From CBDBBY01 sp965203795 (GTDB lineage Bacteria > Pseudomonadota > Alphaproteobacteria > Rhodobacterales > Rhodobacteraceae), in NCBI GenBank assembly GCA_965203795.1, contig OZ241915.1:1116001-1180000 (forward strand): a stretch of 64,000 nucleotides of DNA, read 5' to 3'. Positions 34,982 to 43,473 of this stretch are shown here, piece by piece; positions within the stretch are counted from its first letter, which is position 1; each line of letters begins with the position of its first letter. A model generated the notes under the pieces. That model was not told the DNA's origin and made no database searches. It was given only the letters and a program-made list of their open reading frames with translations. The translations under genes and the position numbers were made by a program.

Positions 34982-36259
34982 ATGCTCACGAGACGCAAAC
35001 TGCTGAAGTCGACTGCCGCCGCCGGGATGTCCGCCGCGGCATCGGGGTTTGCCGCCCCTGCCATCGCGCAGGGCGCGCGCATCCGCGTCGGCTATGTGAC
35101 GCCGCAATCCGGTCCGCTCGCCGCCTTCGCCGAGGCCGACCAGTTCATCCTCGACGTCTTCGCCGCCAGCGACGCGGGCGCGAATTTCGAGGTGATCGTC
35201 AAGGACAGCCAGTCGAACCCCAACCGGGCCGCCGAGGTGGCGCAGGAATTGATCGTCGACGACGAGATCGACCTGATGCTGGTCGCCTCGACGCCCGAGA
35301 CGACGAACCCGGTCACCACGACCTGCGAGAACGAGGGAATTCCGTGCGTCTCGACCGTGGCGCCATGGCAGCCTTGGTTCATCGGCCAGCAGGGCAACCC
35401 CGGCGATCCGGAAAGCTGGCGGCCCTTCGACTACGCCTTCCATTTCTTCTGGGGCCTGGAGGACGTGATCGCCGTGTTCACCAACATGTGGGGACGGCTC
35501 GACACCAACAAGTCCGTAGGGGGCCTGTTCCCGAACGACGGCGACGGAAACGCCTGGGGCGACCCCGTGCTGGGCTTCCCGCCGGTGCTGGCCGAGAAGG
35601 GCTACACGCTGACGGACACAGGCAGGTACCAGAACCTGACGGACGATTTTTCCGCCCAGATCAACGCCTTCAAGCAGGCCAGCGTGGAAATCGTTACCGG
35701 CGTCGTCATCCCGCCCGATTTCACCACGTTCTGGACCCAAGCCAAACAGCAGGGCTACACTCCCAAAATCGCTTCGATCGGCAAAGCCATCCTGTTCCCG
35801 CAGGCGGTCGGGGCGCTGGGCGAGACCGGTCACAATCTCAGTTCCGAAGTTTGGTGGTCGCCCGCGCATCCCTTCGCCTCCTCCCTGAACGGGACCAGCG
35901 CGGGCGATCTGGCGCGGGGCTTCACCGATGCCACCGGCAGGCAATGGACCCAGCCCATCGGCTTCGTGCACGCGCTATTCGAAGTTGCGGCTGACGTCAT
36001 GGGCCGCGTCTCCGACACCCGCGACGCGGACGAGGTGGCTTCGGCCATCGCGGCGACCCGGCTCGACTCGATCGTCGGTCCGCTGAGCTGGGACGGTGGA
36101 GGCCTGCCTCCGTTCGCAGTCGGCAACGTGGCGAAGACGCCGCTCGTCGGCGGCCAATGGCGCCTGCAGGATGGCGGCGGCTACGACTTGGTCGTCGTCG
36201 ACAACCAGACCGCGCCCAATGTGCCGACCGGCGGCGCCATGGAAGCAATCCCGGCGTGA
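34982..36259 (+). CDS. branched-chain-type ABC substrate-binding protein
   Basis: A periplasmic binding protein (LivK/peripla_BP_6 type) of about 425 residues. The N-terminus MLTRRKLLKSTAAAG...FAAPAIA is a twin-arginine-like export signal. The mature part begins ARIRVGYVTPQSGPLAAFAEAD and keeps the IGGLFPND-like interdomain region. A strong ribosome site (aaggagaag) supports ATG 34982 over the longer frame. It heads a complete Liv-like transporter inside an aromatic-degradation operon, so the ligand is probably an aromatic acid or phenol and not an amino acid. Confidence 0.92.
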   Translation: MLTRRKLLKSTAAAGMSAAASGFAAPAIAQGARIRVGYVTPQSGPLAAFAEADQFILDVFAASDAGANFEVIVKDSQSNPNRAAEVAQELIVDDEIDLMLVASTPETTNPVTTTCENEGIPCVSTVAPWQPWFIGQQGNPGDPESWRPFDYAFHFFWGLEDVIAVFTNMWGRLDTNKSVGGLFPNDGDGNAWGDPVLGFPPVLAEKGYTLTDTGRYQNLTDDFSAQINAFKQASVEIVTGVVIPPDFTTFWTQAKQQGYTPKIASIGKAILFPQAVGALGETGHNLSSEVWWSPAHPFASSLNGTSAGDLARGFTDATGRQWTQPIGFVHALFEVAADVMGRVSDTRDADEVASAIAATRLDSIVGPLSWDGGGLPPFAVGNVAKTPLVGGQWRLQDGGGYDLVVVDNQTAPNVPTGGAMEAIPA

Positions 36260-36325
36260 TCCTTCCGGGCGGGCCGTCCGGCCCGCCCGAACACCGACGC
36301 AGCGGTCCCGGCGAACGGAATCCTC

Positions 36326-37045
36326 ATGCCGATGCTGTCGCTCCAGAACGTCTCGAAAAGCTTCGGGTCGCTCAAGGTCGCCGACAATGTCTCTTTCGAG
36401 GTGCCCGAGGGCCAGGCGCTGGGCATCATCGGCCCCAACGGGGCGGGCAAGTCGACATTGTTCAATCTGGTCTCCGGCAACCTCGCGCCCGACAGCGGCA
36501 TGATCGGTTTCGACGGCCGCGACGTTACCCGCGCGCCCGCGATGCGCCGCTGCTTGGACGGGGTAGGGCGCTCGTTCCAGATCCCGCAGCCGTTCGAGAA
36601 GCTCACGGTCTTCGAAAACCTTCTGGTCGCCGCTACGCATGGCCGCGCAGCCTCCGAGGCCGCGGTCTCCGACACATGCGCCGACGTGCTGGAGCGTACA
36701 GGGCTTCTGCCTAAGGCCAATGCGTTGGCAGGGTCGTTATCGCTGCTCGAACGCAAGCGGCTGGAACTGGCCCGAGCCTTGGCGACGGGGCCGAAGCTTC
36801 TGCTGCTCGACGAAATCGCCGGCGGACTGACCGAGGGCGAATGCCAGTCGCTCGTCCGGACCATCCGGGGCATCCATGCCGAGGGCATCACGATCGTTTG
36901 GATCGAGCATGTCCTGCACGCGCTGACCAGCGTGGTCGAGCGACTTCTGGTGCTCGATTTCGGGCGCGTCATCGGGATCGGCGATCCGGGCAAGATCATG
37001 GACAGCCGCGAGGTCAAGGAAATCTATCTGGGCATTGAGATCTGA
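36326..37045 (+). CDS. branched-chain-type ABC ATP-binding protein (LivG type)
   Basis: 239-residue ATPase. Walker A is GPNGAGKSTLFNLVSG near residue 36, followed by the LivG-specific GVGRSFQIPQPFEKLTVFENLLVA. The signature region is reduced (AGSLSLLERKRLELARAL) and Walker B is LLLLDEIAGGLT. The C-terminus VKEIYLGIEI is typical. Its TGA overlaps the ATG of the next gene by one base, which couples translation. Confidence 0.93.
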   Translation: MPMLSLQNVSKSFGSLKVADNVSFEVPEGQALGIIGPNGAGKSTLFNLVSGNLAPDSGMIGFDGRDVTRAPAMRRCLDGVGRSFQIPQPFEKLTVFENLLVAATHGRAASEAAVSDTCADVLERTGLLPKANALAGSLSLLERKRLELARALATGPKLLLLDEIAGGLTEGECQSLVRTIRGIHAEGITIVWIEHVLHALTSVVERLLVLDFGRVIGIGDPGKIMDSREVKEIYLGIEI

Positions 37046-37839
37046 TGCCGCTGCTGGAAACCAAGGGCCTGACGGCGCACTACGGGGATTTCCAGGCGCT
37101 CTTCGGAATCGATATCCGCTTGGAGCCGGGCGAGACGGTCGCGATCATCGGCGCGAACGGCGCGGGCAAGACCACGCTGATGCGTTCGGTCACCGGCATT
37201 CTCAAAAGCGCGCCCAGGCAGATCCTGCTCAAAGGCGCGGAGATCGGCCACCTTCCGCCTGACGCGATCATGAAGAGCGGCATCGCCATGGTGCCTGAGG
37301 GGCGGAGGCTCTTTCCGTCGCTCAGCGTCGAAGAGAACCTCGTCATCGGCGGGCAGCACAAGGGCAAGGTCGATCCGGGCGACCGGATCGACTCGCTCCT
37401 GTCCCGCTTCGTCGGCAAGCCGGACCCGGTGATTCCGGCGGCAAGCCGCAACGGCGGCGGCTACTGGTCGCTTGAGAGGGTATTCGAGCTGTTCCCGGTC
37501 CTGAAGGAGCGGCGGAACAGTCCGGGCACCGCGCTTTCGGGCGGGCAGCAGCAAATGGCGGCGATAGGGCGGGCGCTCATGTCGAACCCCGGCGTTCTGC
37601 TCTGCGACGAGATCAGCCTTGGCCTGGCGCCGACGGTGATCCGCGACATCTACGCCGCGCTGCCCCGGATCAAGGGGGGCGGCGCCAGCGTCATCGTGGT
37701 CGAGCAGGACATCAGCCAGGCGCTGGACGTGTCCGACCGGGTCTATTGCATGATGGAGGGCCGGGTGACCCTTGAAGGCCACCCTTCGGAGATATCCCGC
37801 GACGACATACATGCGGCCTACTTCGGAGCGGCGGCATGA
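37045..37839 (+). CDS. branched-chain-type ABC ATP-binding protein (LivF type)
   Basis: 264-residue ATPase. Walker A GANGAGKTTLMRSVTG near residue 34, GIAMVPEGRRLFPSLSVEENL near residue 78, signature LSGGQQQMAAIGRALM near residue 163 and Walker B VLLCDEISLGLAP. It is longer than most LivF proteins because of an insertion of about 20-25 residues around residues 118-140 (FVGKPDPVIPAASRNGGG). It overlaps the permease gene by four bases (ATGA). Confidence 0.92.
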   Translation: MPLLETKGLTAHYGDFQALFGIDIRLEPGETVAIIGANGAGKTTLMRSVTGILKSAPRQILLKGAEIGHLPPDAIMKSGIAMVPEGRRLFPSLSVEENLVIGGQHKGKVDPGDRIDSLLSRFVGKPDPVIPAASRNGGGYWSLERVFELFPVLKERRNSPGTALSGGQQQMAAIGRALMSNPGVLLCDEISLGLAPTVIRDIYAALPRIKGGGASVIVVEQDISQALDVSDRVYCMMEGRVTLEGHPSEISRDDIHAAYFGAAA

Positions 37840-38696
37840 TCTGGATCGACACGATCCTGCAAGGCGTTCTGCTCGGCGGCCTGTACGCCCTGTTCGCGGC
37901 AGGGCTGAGCCTCGTGTTCGGGATCATGCGGCTTGTGAACCTCGCGCACGGCGATCTGATCGTGATGGGCTGCTATCTGATCCTTGTGCTGGTCACGGCG
38001 CTCGGCCTGAACCCGTTCGTCGCGGCGCTGGTCGGCATGCCCGCGATGTTCCTGCTGGGCTGGCTGCTGCAGAAGCTGGTTCTGAACCGGACCTTGAGCG
38101 ACGATATCCTGCCGCCGCTGCTGGTGACGTTCGGACTGTCCATAGTGATCCAGAACGCCCTGCAGGAAGGGTTCTCGGCGGACAGCCGGCGGATTTCGGT
38201 CGGTGCGCTCGAGACCGCGTCGCTCAGCGTCGGGCCGGTCAGCCTGGGCGTGATGCCGCTTCTGACTTTCGCATCCGCGATCCTCGTGATCCTGGCGCTG
38301 AACCATCTGTTCTACCGCACGGCCATCGGTCGCTCGTTCCGCGCCACTTCGGACGATTCCGTCACGGCTGGCCTGATGGGCATACGGCCCGACCGGATAT
38401 TCGCGACAGCCACCGCCATCGCCATGCTGGTGGTGGCGGTCGCCGCGCTCTACTTGGGCACGCGTGCCAATTTCGACCCCTCGATCGGCCCGGCCCGCCT
38501 GATATACGCCTTCGAAGCGGTCATCATCGGCGGGCTCGGAAGCCTGTGGGGCACGCTTGCCGGGGGCATTGTGATCGGCGTTGCGCAAACCTTGGGCGCG
38601 GCGATCAATCCCGAATGGCAAATCCTCGCGGGGCATGTCGCCTTCATGATCGTGCTCCTTGTCCGCCCGCGCGGGCTCTTCCCGAGGGGAGCCTGA
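37836..38696 (+). CDS. branched-chain-type ABC permease (LivH type)
   Basis: 286 residues and about eight hydrophobic helices. Family hallmarks are GLYALFAAGLSLVFGIMRLVNLAHGDLIVMG near residue 13 and AFEAVIIGGLGSLWGTLAGG near residue 226. It forms the membrane channel with the LivM-type subunit. It is translationally coupled to the gene before it and is 3 bases from the gene after it. Confidence 0.94.
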   Translation: MIWIDTILQGVLLGGLYALFAAGLSLVFGIMRLVNLAHGDLIVMGCYLILVLVTALGLNPFVAALVGMPAMFLLGWLLQKLVLNRTLSDDILPPLLVTFGLSIVIQNALQEGFSADSRRISVGALETASLSVGPVSLGVMPLLTFASAILVILALNHLFYRTAIGRSFRATSDDSVTAGLMGIRPDRIFATATAIAMLVVAVAALYLGTRANFDPSIGPARLIYAFEAVIIGGLGSLWGTLAGGIVIGVAQTLGAAINPEWQILAGHVAFMIVLLVRPRGLFPRGA

Positions 38697-38699
38697 GCC

Positions 38700-39761
38700 G
38701 TGGCCGAGGGCTATTTCGTCTCCACGCGCACCCGGTCTTCGACCATCGCCCTCGCGGGCGGGGTCGCTCTGCTGCTCGTTCTGTTCACGGCGCCCTCCTT
38801 CGCCGGACGCGGATTGATCCAGGATCTGTTCTTCATCCTGACCATGCTGACGCTGGCCCAATTCTGGAACCTGCTTGCGGGCTACGGCGGGCTCGTCTCG
38901 GTCGGGCAGCAGGCATTTGTCGGCATCGGCGCCTACGCGCTCTACGGCACAGTCATTCTCGGGAGCATTGATCCGGTGCCCGCGATCCTGATTGCCGGGA
39001 CGGCGGCGCTGGTCCTGGCCGTGCCGGTCGCGTTCTTCGCCTTCCGCCTGCAGGGGGCTTATTTCGCGATCGGCACCTGGGTGATCGCGGAGGTCGCGCG
39101 GCTGTCGGCCGCCCAGTGGCGCGCGGTGGGCGGCGGCACCGGCACCTCGCTGCCGCGCGACGCGCTGCGCGACATGATGCTGGTCGAATGGATCGAGAGC
39201 CTGTTCGGCGTGCGCGCCAGCGCCGCGCGCGACATTCTTGCCTATTGGCTGGCGCTCATTCTGGCGTCGGCGACCGTAGCGGGAATCTACTGGCTTTTGC
39301 GCACCAAGCGCGGCCTCGCGCTTGCGGCGGTGCGGGACAATGCCGAGGCGGCGAAGTCCGTGGGCGTCGATGCCGGGCGGATGAAGTGGACCGTGTTCCT
39401 GGCCTCGGCCTTCGGAACCGGGCTCGCGGGCGGCCTGATCTATTTGCAGAAGGCGCGGATTTCGCCTGACGCGGCATTCAGCGTAACCGACTGGACGGCC
39501 TACGTGATCTTCATCGTCGTCATCGGAGGGATCGGAACCATTGAAGGGCCGTTCCTCGGCATTCTCGTGTTCTTCGCCCTTCAGAGCCTGCTGGCGGATT
39601 TCGGCACGTGGTACCTGATGATCCTCGGCCTGATCGGAATCGCGGTCATGCTCTTCGCCCCGCGGGGCTTGTGGGGACTCGTTTCGGAAAAGACCGGATT
39701 GCAACTCTTCCCCGTGCGGCGGCGGCTCGCCGGCGGGAAACTATCGGCAAGGGAGGGCTGA
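38700..39761 (+). CDS. branched-chain-type ABC permease (LivM type)
   Basis: 353 residues with about ten helices. LivM signatures are NLLAGYGGLVSVGQQAFVGIGAYA near residue 60, AVRDNAEAAKSVGVD near residue 210 and VIGGIGTIEGPFLG near residue 276. It starts at GTG 38700. It completes the five-part importer (binding protein, two ATPases, two permeases), and the monooxygenase gene follows after 3 bases. Confidence 0.94.
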   Translation: MAEGYFVSTRTRSSTIALAGGVALLLVLFTAPSFAGRGLIQDLFFILTMLTLAQFWNLLAGYGGLVSVGQQAFVGIGAYALYGTVILGSIDPVPAILIAGTAALVLAVPVAFFAFRLQGAYFAIGTWVIAEVARLSAAQWRAVGGGTGTSLPRDALRDMMLVEWIESLFGVRASAARDILAYWLALILASATVAGIYWLLRTKRGLALAAVRDNAEAAKSVGVDAGRMKWTVFLASAFGTGLAGGLIYLQKARISPDAAFSVTDWTAYVIFIVVIGGIGTIEGPFLGILVFFALQSLLADFGTWYLMILGLIGIAVMLFAPRGLWGLVSEKTGLQLFPVRRRLAGGKLSAREG

Positions 39762-39764
39762 AGC

Positions 39765-41522
39765 ATGGCCTTGATTGAAACCGACGTGCTGATCATCGGC
39801 ACGGGCCCCGCGGGCTCTGCCACGGCGGCGCTCCTGTCGAGCTGCGGCGTCAGGAACATGGCCGTGAACCGGCAGCGCTGGCTGGCCAACACGCCGCGCG
39901 CGCACATAACCAACCAGCGCTGCATGGAGGTGCTGCGCGACTTGGGGCACGATGTCGAGGCGGAGGCCTACATGCACGGCGTGCATCAGGACCTGATGGG
40001 CGAGAACGTGTTCTGCGAGAGCCTTGCGGGCGAGGAAATCGGCCGCATGAAAAGCTGGGGCAAGCATCCGCTCTCGCGCTCCGAGCATCAGCTCGCATCC
40101 CCTTGCCACATGATCGATCTGCCGCAGACCTTCATGGAGCCGATACTCTTCGGCACCGCTTGCCGCCGCGGCACGCAGGCGCGGATGTCGATAGAATACC
40201 TCGTCCACGTTCAGGACGGCGACGGCGTTACGACCACCTGCCTTGATCGCCTGTCGAAAGAGGAGTTCACGGTTCGCTCCAAGTATCTGGTGGGCGCGGA
40301 CGGCGGGAATTCGCTGGTTGCCGAGCATGCGGGCCTGCCCTTCGAGGGCAAGATGGGCGTCGGCGGTTCGATGAACATCCTGTTCCGCGCGGATCTGTCC
40401 AAGTACGTCGCGCACCGGCCCAGCGTGCTCTACTGGGTCATGCAGCCCGGCGCGGATGTGGGCGGCATCGGCATGGGGCTCGTGCGCATGGTGCGCCCCT
40501 GGTACGAATGGCTGATCGTGTGGGGCTACGACATCAATCAGCCTGCCCCCGAAGTGGACGACGCGATGGCGACTCAGGTCGCGCGCCAGCTCGTCGGCGA
40601 TCCGGAACTGGAGATCGAGTTGATCTCGGCCAACACCTGGACCGTGAACAACATGTACGCGACCAATATGCAGAACGGGCGCGTCTTCATCATGGGAGAC
40701 GCGGCGCACCGGCATCCGCCGTCGAACGGACTAGGGTCGAACACCTCGATTCAAGACGGGTTCAACCTTGCGTGGAAGCTGGCTGCGGTTCTTAAGGGCC
40801 ATGCGGGCGAGGCACTGCTCGACAGCTATTCCGTCGAGCGCGCGCCCGTGGCCAAGCAGATCGTGACCCGCGCCAACCAGTCCATCGCGGAGTTCGGTCC
40901 GATCTTCGAGGCGCTGGGCATGGCCGAAGGCACAAGTCCGGAAATCATGCAGAAGAATCTCGAGGCCCGCTGCGACGCGACCACGGAGGCGGAAAAGCAG
41001 CGCGACGCGATACGCGAGGCGATCGCTTTCAAGAAGTACGAATTCGACGCCCACGGTGTCGAAATGAACCAGCGGTACCGTTCGGATGCGATCGAAACGG
41101 ACGGCCAGATCGAACCGGCGTTCGAACTGGACGCTGAACTGCACTACCAGCCCACAACTTGGCCGGGCGCGCGCATGCCGCATGTCTGGCTCTTCGATCG
41201 CGGCAGCGGCGAGAAGCACTCGACGCTTGATCTGTGCGGGCGGGGGCAGTTCACGCTGTTCACGGGGATCGGCGGCGAAGCTTGGGAGAAGGCGGCGCAA
41301 CTCGTGGGAGACGAGTTCGGGCTCAAGCTGCGGGTGCAATTGATCGGCCCGCGCCGCGGGATCGAAGATCTGACGGGCGATTGGGCCCGCGCCCGCAAGA
41401 TCACGGACTCAGGCTGCATCCTTGTGCGCCCCGACCAGCACGTCGCTTGGCGCGCCGAGGCGATGACCGACGATCCCGCCGCCGATTTGCGGCGCGTGCT
41501 GACAAAGATCCTTGCACGCTGA
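39765..41522 (+). CDS. FAD-dependent aromatic (phenol) monooxygenase, TfdB-like
   Basis: A 585-residue class A flavoprotein hydroxylase that would add a hydroxyl to a phenolic ring using NAD(P)H and oxygen. The FAD-binding GxGxxG is IIGTGPAGSATAALL near residue 11. The second FAD motif is GADGGNSLVAEHAGL near residue 180, and the third is FIMGDAAHRHPPSNGLGSNTSIQDG near residue 308. A thioredoxin-like C-terminal domain follows, as in phenol hydroxylase and 2,4-dichlorophenol hydroxylase. Directly after the importer and before the ring-cleavage enzyme, it fits conversion of a resorcinol- or chlorophenol-like substrate towards hydroxyquinol. The precise substrate is unknown. Confidence 0.9.
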   Translation: MALIETDVLIIGTGPAGSATAALLSSCGVRNMAVNRQRWLANTPRAHITNQRCMEVLRDLGHDVEAEAYMHGVHQDLMGENVFCESLAGEEIGRMKSWGKHPLSRSEHQLASPCHMIDLPQTFMEPILFGTACRRGTQARMSIEYLVHVQDGDGVTTTCLDRLSKEEFTVRSKYLVGADGGNSLVAEHAGLPFEGKMGVGGSMNILFRADLSKYVAHRPSVLYWVMQPGADVGGIGMGLVRMVRPWYEWLIVWGYDINQPAPEVDDAMATQVARQLVGDPELEIELISANTWTVNNMYATNMQNGRVFIMGDAAHRHPPSNGLGSNTSIQDGFNLAWKLAAVLKGHAGEALLDSYSVERAPVAKQIVTRANQSIAEFGPIFEALGMAEGTSPEIMQKNLEARCDATTEAEKQRDAIREAIAFKKYEFDAHGVEMNQRYRSDAIETDGQIEPAFELDAELHYQPTTWPGARMPHVWLFDRGSGEKHSTLDLCGRGQFTLFTGIGGEAWEKAAQLVGDEFGLKLRVQLIGPRRGIEDLTGDWARARKITDSGCILVRPDQHVAWRAEAMTDDPAADLRRVLTKILAR

Positions 41523-41932
41523 ACGGAGTGCAAGCGGATGATCCATTGCCCGATGTGGTTTGACGGCGAGGGTTCGGGCTATGTCTGGAAAAGGCACCTG
41601 GCATGCGTCGCGCTGAACAACTGCCCCGATCATCGCACGCTTGCTGGACGCATGGCGGCATCATTGCGGATCGCCTTCAGGCCATCGGTCGGAACGGCGC
41701 GGTACCGGTCCGGCGCGGCCAGTGCCCTTGGTCGAAAGGAAAGCGGAGCGATCATGCAGCGCCCCGCATAGCGGTGCGGAATTGCCGCGGGCCGATAAGC
41801 CGCATGCAGGTTGCCTGAATCGCGGGAAGGGCGTGTCAATTGGGATTTCTGCTCCTGATCGCATTGCGTCGCAACGAGCAGGCAATTCGAACGAAATCCG
41901 GGCCGAGCGCCCGCAACTTGAAGGAGGCGGCC
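41523..41932. other. gap between monooxygenase and dioxygenase
   Basis: About 410 bases with no recognised gene. Short frames do not resemble any family. The end carries the aaggagg ribosome site of the dioxygenase. Such a long gap inside a tight operon suggests an inserted or deleted segment. Confidence 0.45.
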
Positions 41933-42817
41933 GTGGACGCGCATGAAAAGGGGTATTTCACCGAGGCCGACAGCGCCGAGGTCGTGATCGGGCGCATGGA
42001 AAAATGCGAAGACCAGCGTCTGAAGGAAGTCGTAGCGGCGATCGTCCGCCACATGCATGCCGCCGTGAAGGAGATTGAGCCCACCCAAGAGGAATGGATG
42101 AAGGCGATCCTGTTCCTCACCAAAACCGGGCACACGTGCGACGACTGGCGGCAGGAGTTCATTCTCCTCAGCGACATCCTGGGGGTTTCGATGCTCGTGG
42201 ACGCGATCAACTCGCGTCGGCCCACAGGCGCGACCGAGAACACGGTGCTGGGCCCGTTCCACATCGAAGGTGCGCCCAAGCTGGAGATGGGCGCGAACAT
42301 CTGCTTGGACGGAAAGGGCGAGCCGATGCTGGTCCATGGACGCATCCGCGACTTGGAGGGCAACCCGCTAGGCGGCGTGGCCATCGATGTCTGGCAAGCC
42401 AACGACGAAGGCTTCTACGACGTTCAGCAGAAGGGCATCCAGCCGGATTTCAACCTGCGCGGGAAGTTCACGACCGCCGCTGACGGGCGCTACTGGTTCA
42501 AGGCCGTGAAGCCCAGATTCTATCCGATCCCGGATGACGGGCCGGTGGGGCAATTGCTCAAGAAGCTGGGGCGCCACCCGAATCGGCCGGCTCATTTCCA
42601 CTACATCATTTCGAAGGACGGCTACGATCCGCTCACGACGCACATCTTCGATCCGGACGATCCCTATATCGACTCCGATGCGGTCTTCGGCGTGAAGGAG
42701 AGCCTGATGGCCAAGTTCGAGCCCATCGACGATCCGGCCAGGCAGGCCGAGAACGGGTTCGACGGGCTGTACTATGACGTCGAGCACGATTTCGTTCTCG
42801 CGCCCAAGATCGGCTGA
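41933..42817 (+). CDS. intradiol ring-cleavage dioxygenase, hydroxyquinol 1,2-dioxygenase type
   Basis: A non-haem Fe(III) enzyme that cleaves hydroxyquinol (or a catechol) between the hydroxyls, here most likely giving maleylacetate. About 294 residues. An N-terminal helical dimerisation domain (RLKEVVAAIVRHMHAAVKEIEPTQEEW) precedes the catalytic beta domain, which has GPFHIEGAP, the Tyr ligand regions FYDVQQKG and RYWFKAVKPRFYPIP, and the His ligands in RPAHFHY. I chose GTG 41933 for its perfect aaggagg site; the frame opens at TTG 41840. It is paired with maleylacetate reductase at the start of the same locus. Confidence 0.9.
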   Translation: MDAHEKGYFTEADSAEVVIGRMEKCEDQRLKEVVAAIVRHMHAAVKEIEPTQEEWMKAILFLTKTGHTCDDWRQEFILLSDILGVSMLVDAINSRRPTGATENTVLGPFHIEGAPKLEMGANICLDGKGEPMLVHGRIRDLEGNPLGGVAIDVWQANDEGFYDVQQKGIQPDFNLRGKFTTAADGRYWFKAVKPRFYPIPDDGPVGQLLKKLGRHPNRPAHFHYIISKDGYDPLTTHIFDPDDPYIDSDAVFGVKESLMAKFEPIDDPARQAENGFDGLYYDVEHDFVLAPKIG

Positions 42818-43164
42818 GTCGCGAATGGCACGACGCGTCATCTGCGTCGCTACCCCTGTCATCGCTACCGCCAAGGCGGTCGCGCTGGCCGCACGGGTGG
42901 GGGCGTGTGGAACACCGCGGGATGGACGGGGGTAAGTTGGCGGTTGGCCTCAACATTTGTTGGTTTGGGCGGATCCCGCGCCAGTGCTCGGGAAAGCCGT
43001 CGTTGGGACACAAAAATCGGCTTGCGGAGCTGGAAACGGCCCCGTTCCCGCTTGAAACCCGGTCGGCAGGCCGGCGCGCGGCTGTTGCGTTCGACCGGAA
43101 TCCGGTTGAAAGACGGAAGGCGGCAGGTTCTTTGCCAGAGACAAACACGGATCGGCGCCGACAA
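42818..43164. other. gap after the catabolic locus
   Basis: No gene is recognised here, although the frame of the next gene is open back to 42907. It marks the boundary between the catabolic locus and the defence island. Confidence 0.4.
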
Positions 43165-43473
43165 TTGCGCTACGAGAGTAACCCGAAGCATAGAGATCGT
43201 TGGCAGCGCGGAAGCCGCGGATCGCTATGCCCAAAGTCCGTCACCTTGGATGTGGCCAAGAGATTGCTTGCGGACAGCACGGCAGTTGACCAGAAACGCT
43301 ATGCGGTACATGAGGGCAAGGCTTATTGTGCGCAAGAACACCGCCCCGATGTTTGGCACGGTTATCCTGTTGGCTGGATAGACGTTCCCAAAAAGCTGCG
43401 TCTGGAATGGATTAATGAACGGCGCCTGCGGAGACGGGACGAAAAAAGACACTGGGAGGTTAATCCGCCATGA
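43165..43473 (+). CDS. small protein coupled to an ImmA/IrrE gene
   Basis: About 100 residues. The coding-like part runs from the WQRGSRGSLCPKSVT region to HWEVNPP and includes AYCAQEHRPDVWHGYPVGWIDVP. I know similar short proteins beside ImmA/IrrE genes but no function for them. The frame is open from 42907, yet the earlier part does not look like protein. TTG 43165 is a possible start, and others cannot be excluded. Its stop overlaps the ATG of the protease gene (ATGA), so the two are translated together and probably work as a pair. Confidence 0.6.
   Translation: MRYESNPKHRDRWQRGSRGSLCPKSVTLDVAKRLLADSTAVDQKRYAVHEGKAYCAQEHRPDVWHGYPVGWIDVPKKLRLEWINERRLRRRDEKRHWEVNPP

Noticed and set aside
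37818..39704. 628-codon minus-strand frame opposite the Liv permeases
   Set aside because: It is rich in Arg, His, Gln and Asp with no hydrophobic core. It is the antisense shadow of clear permease genes.
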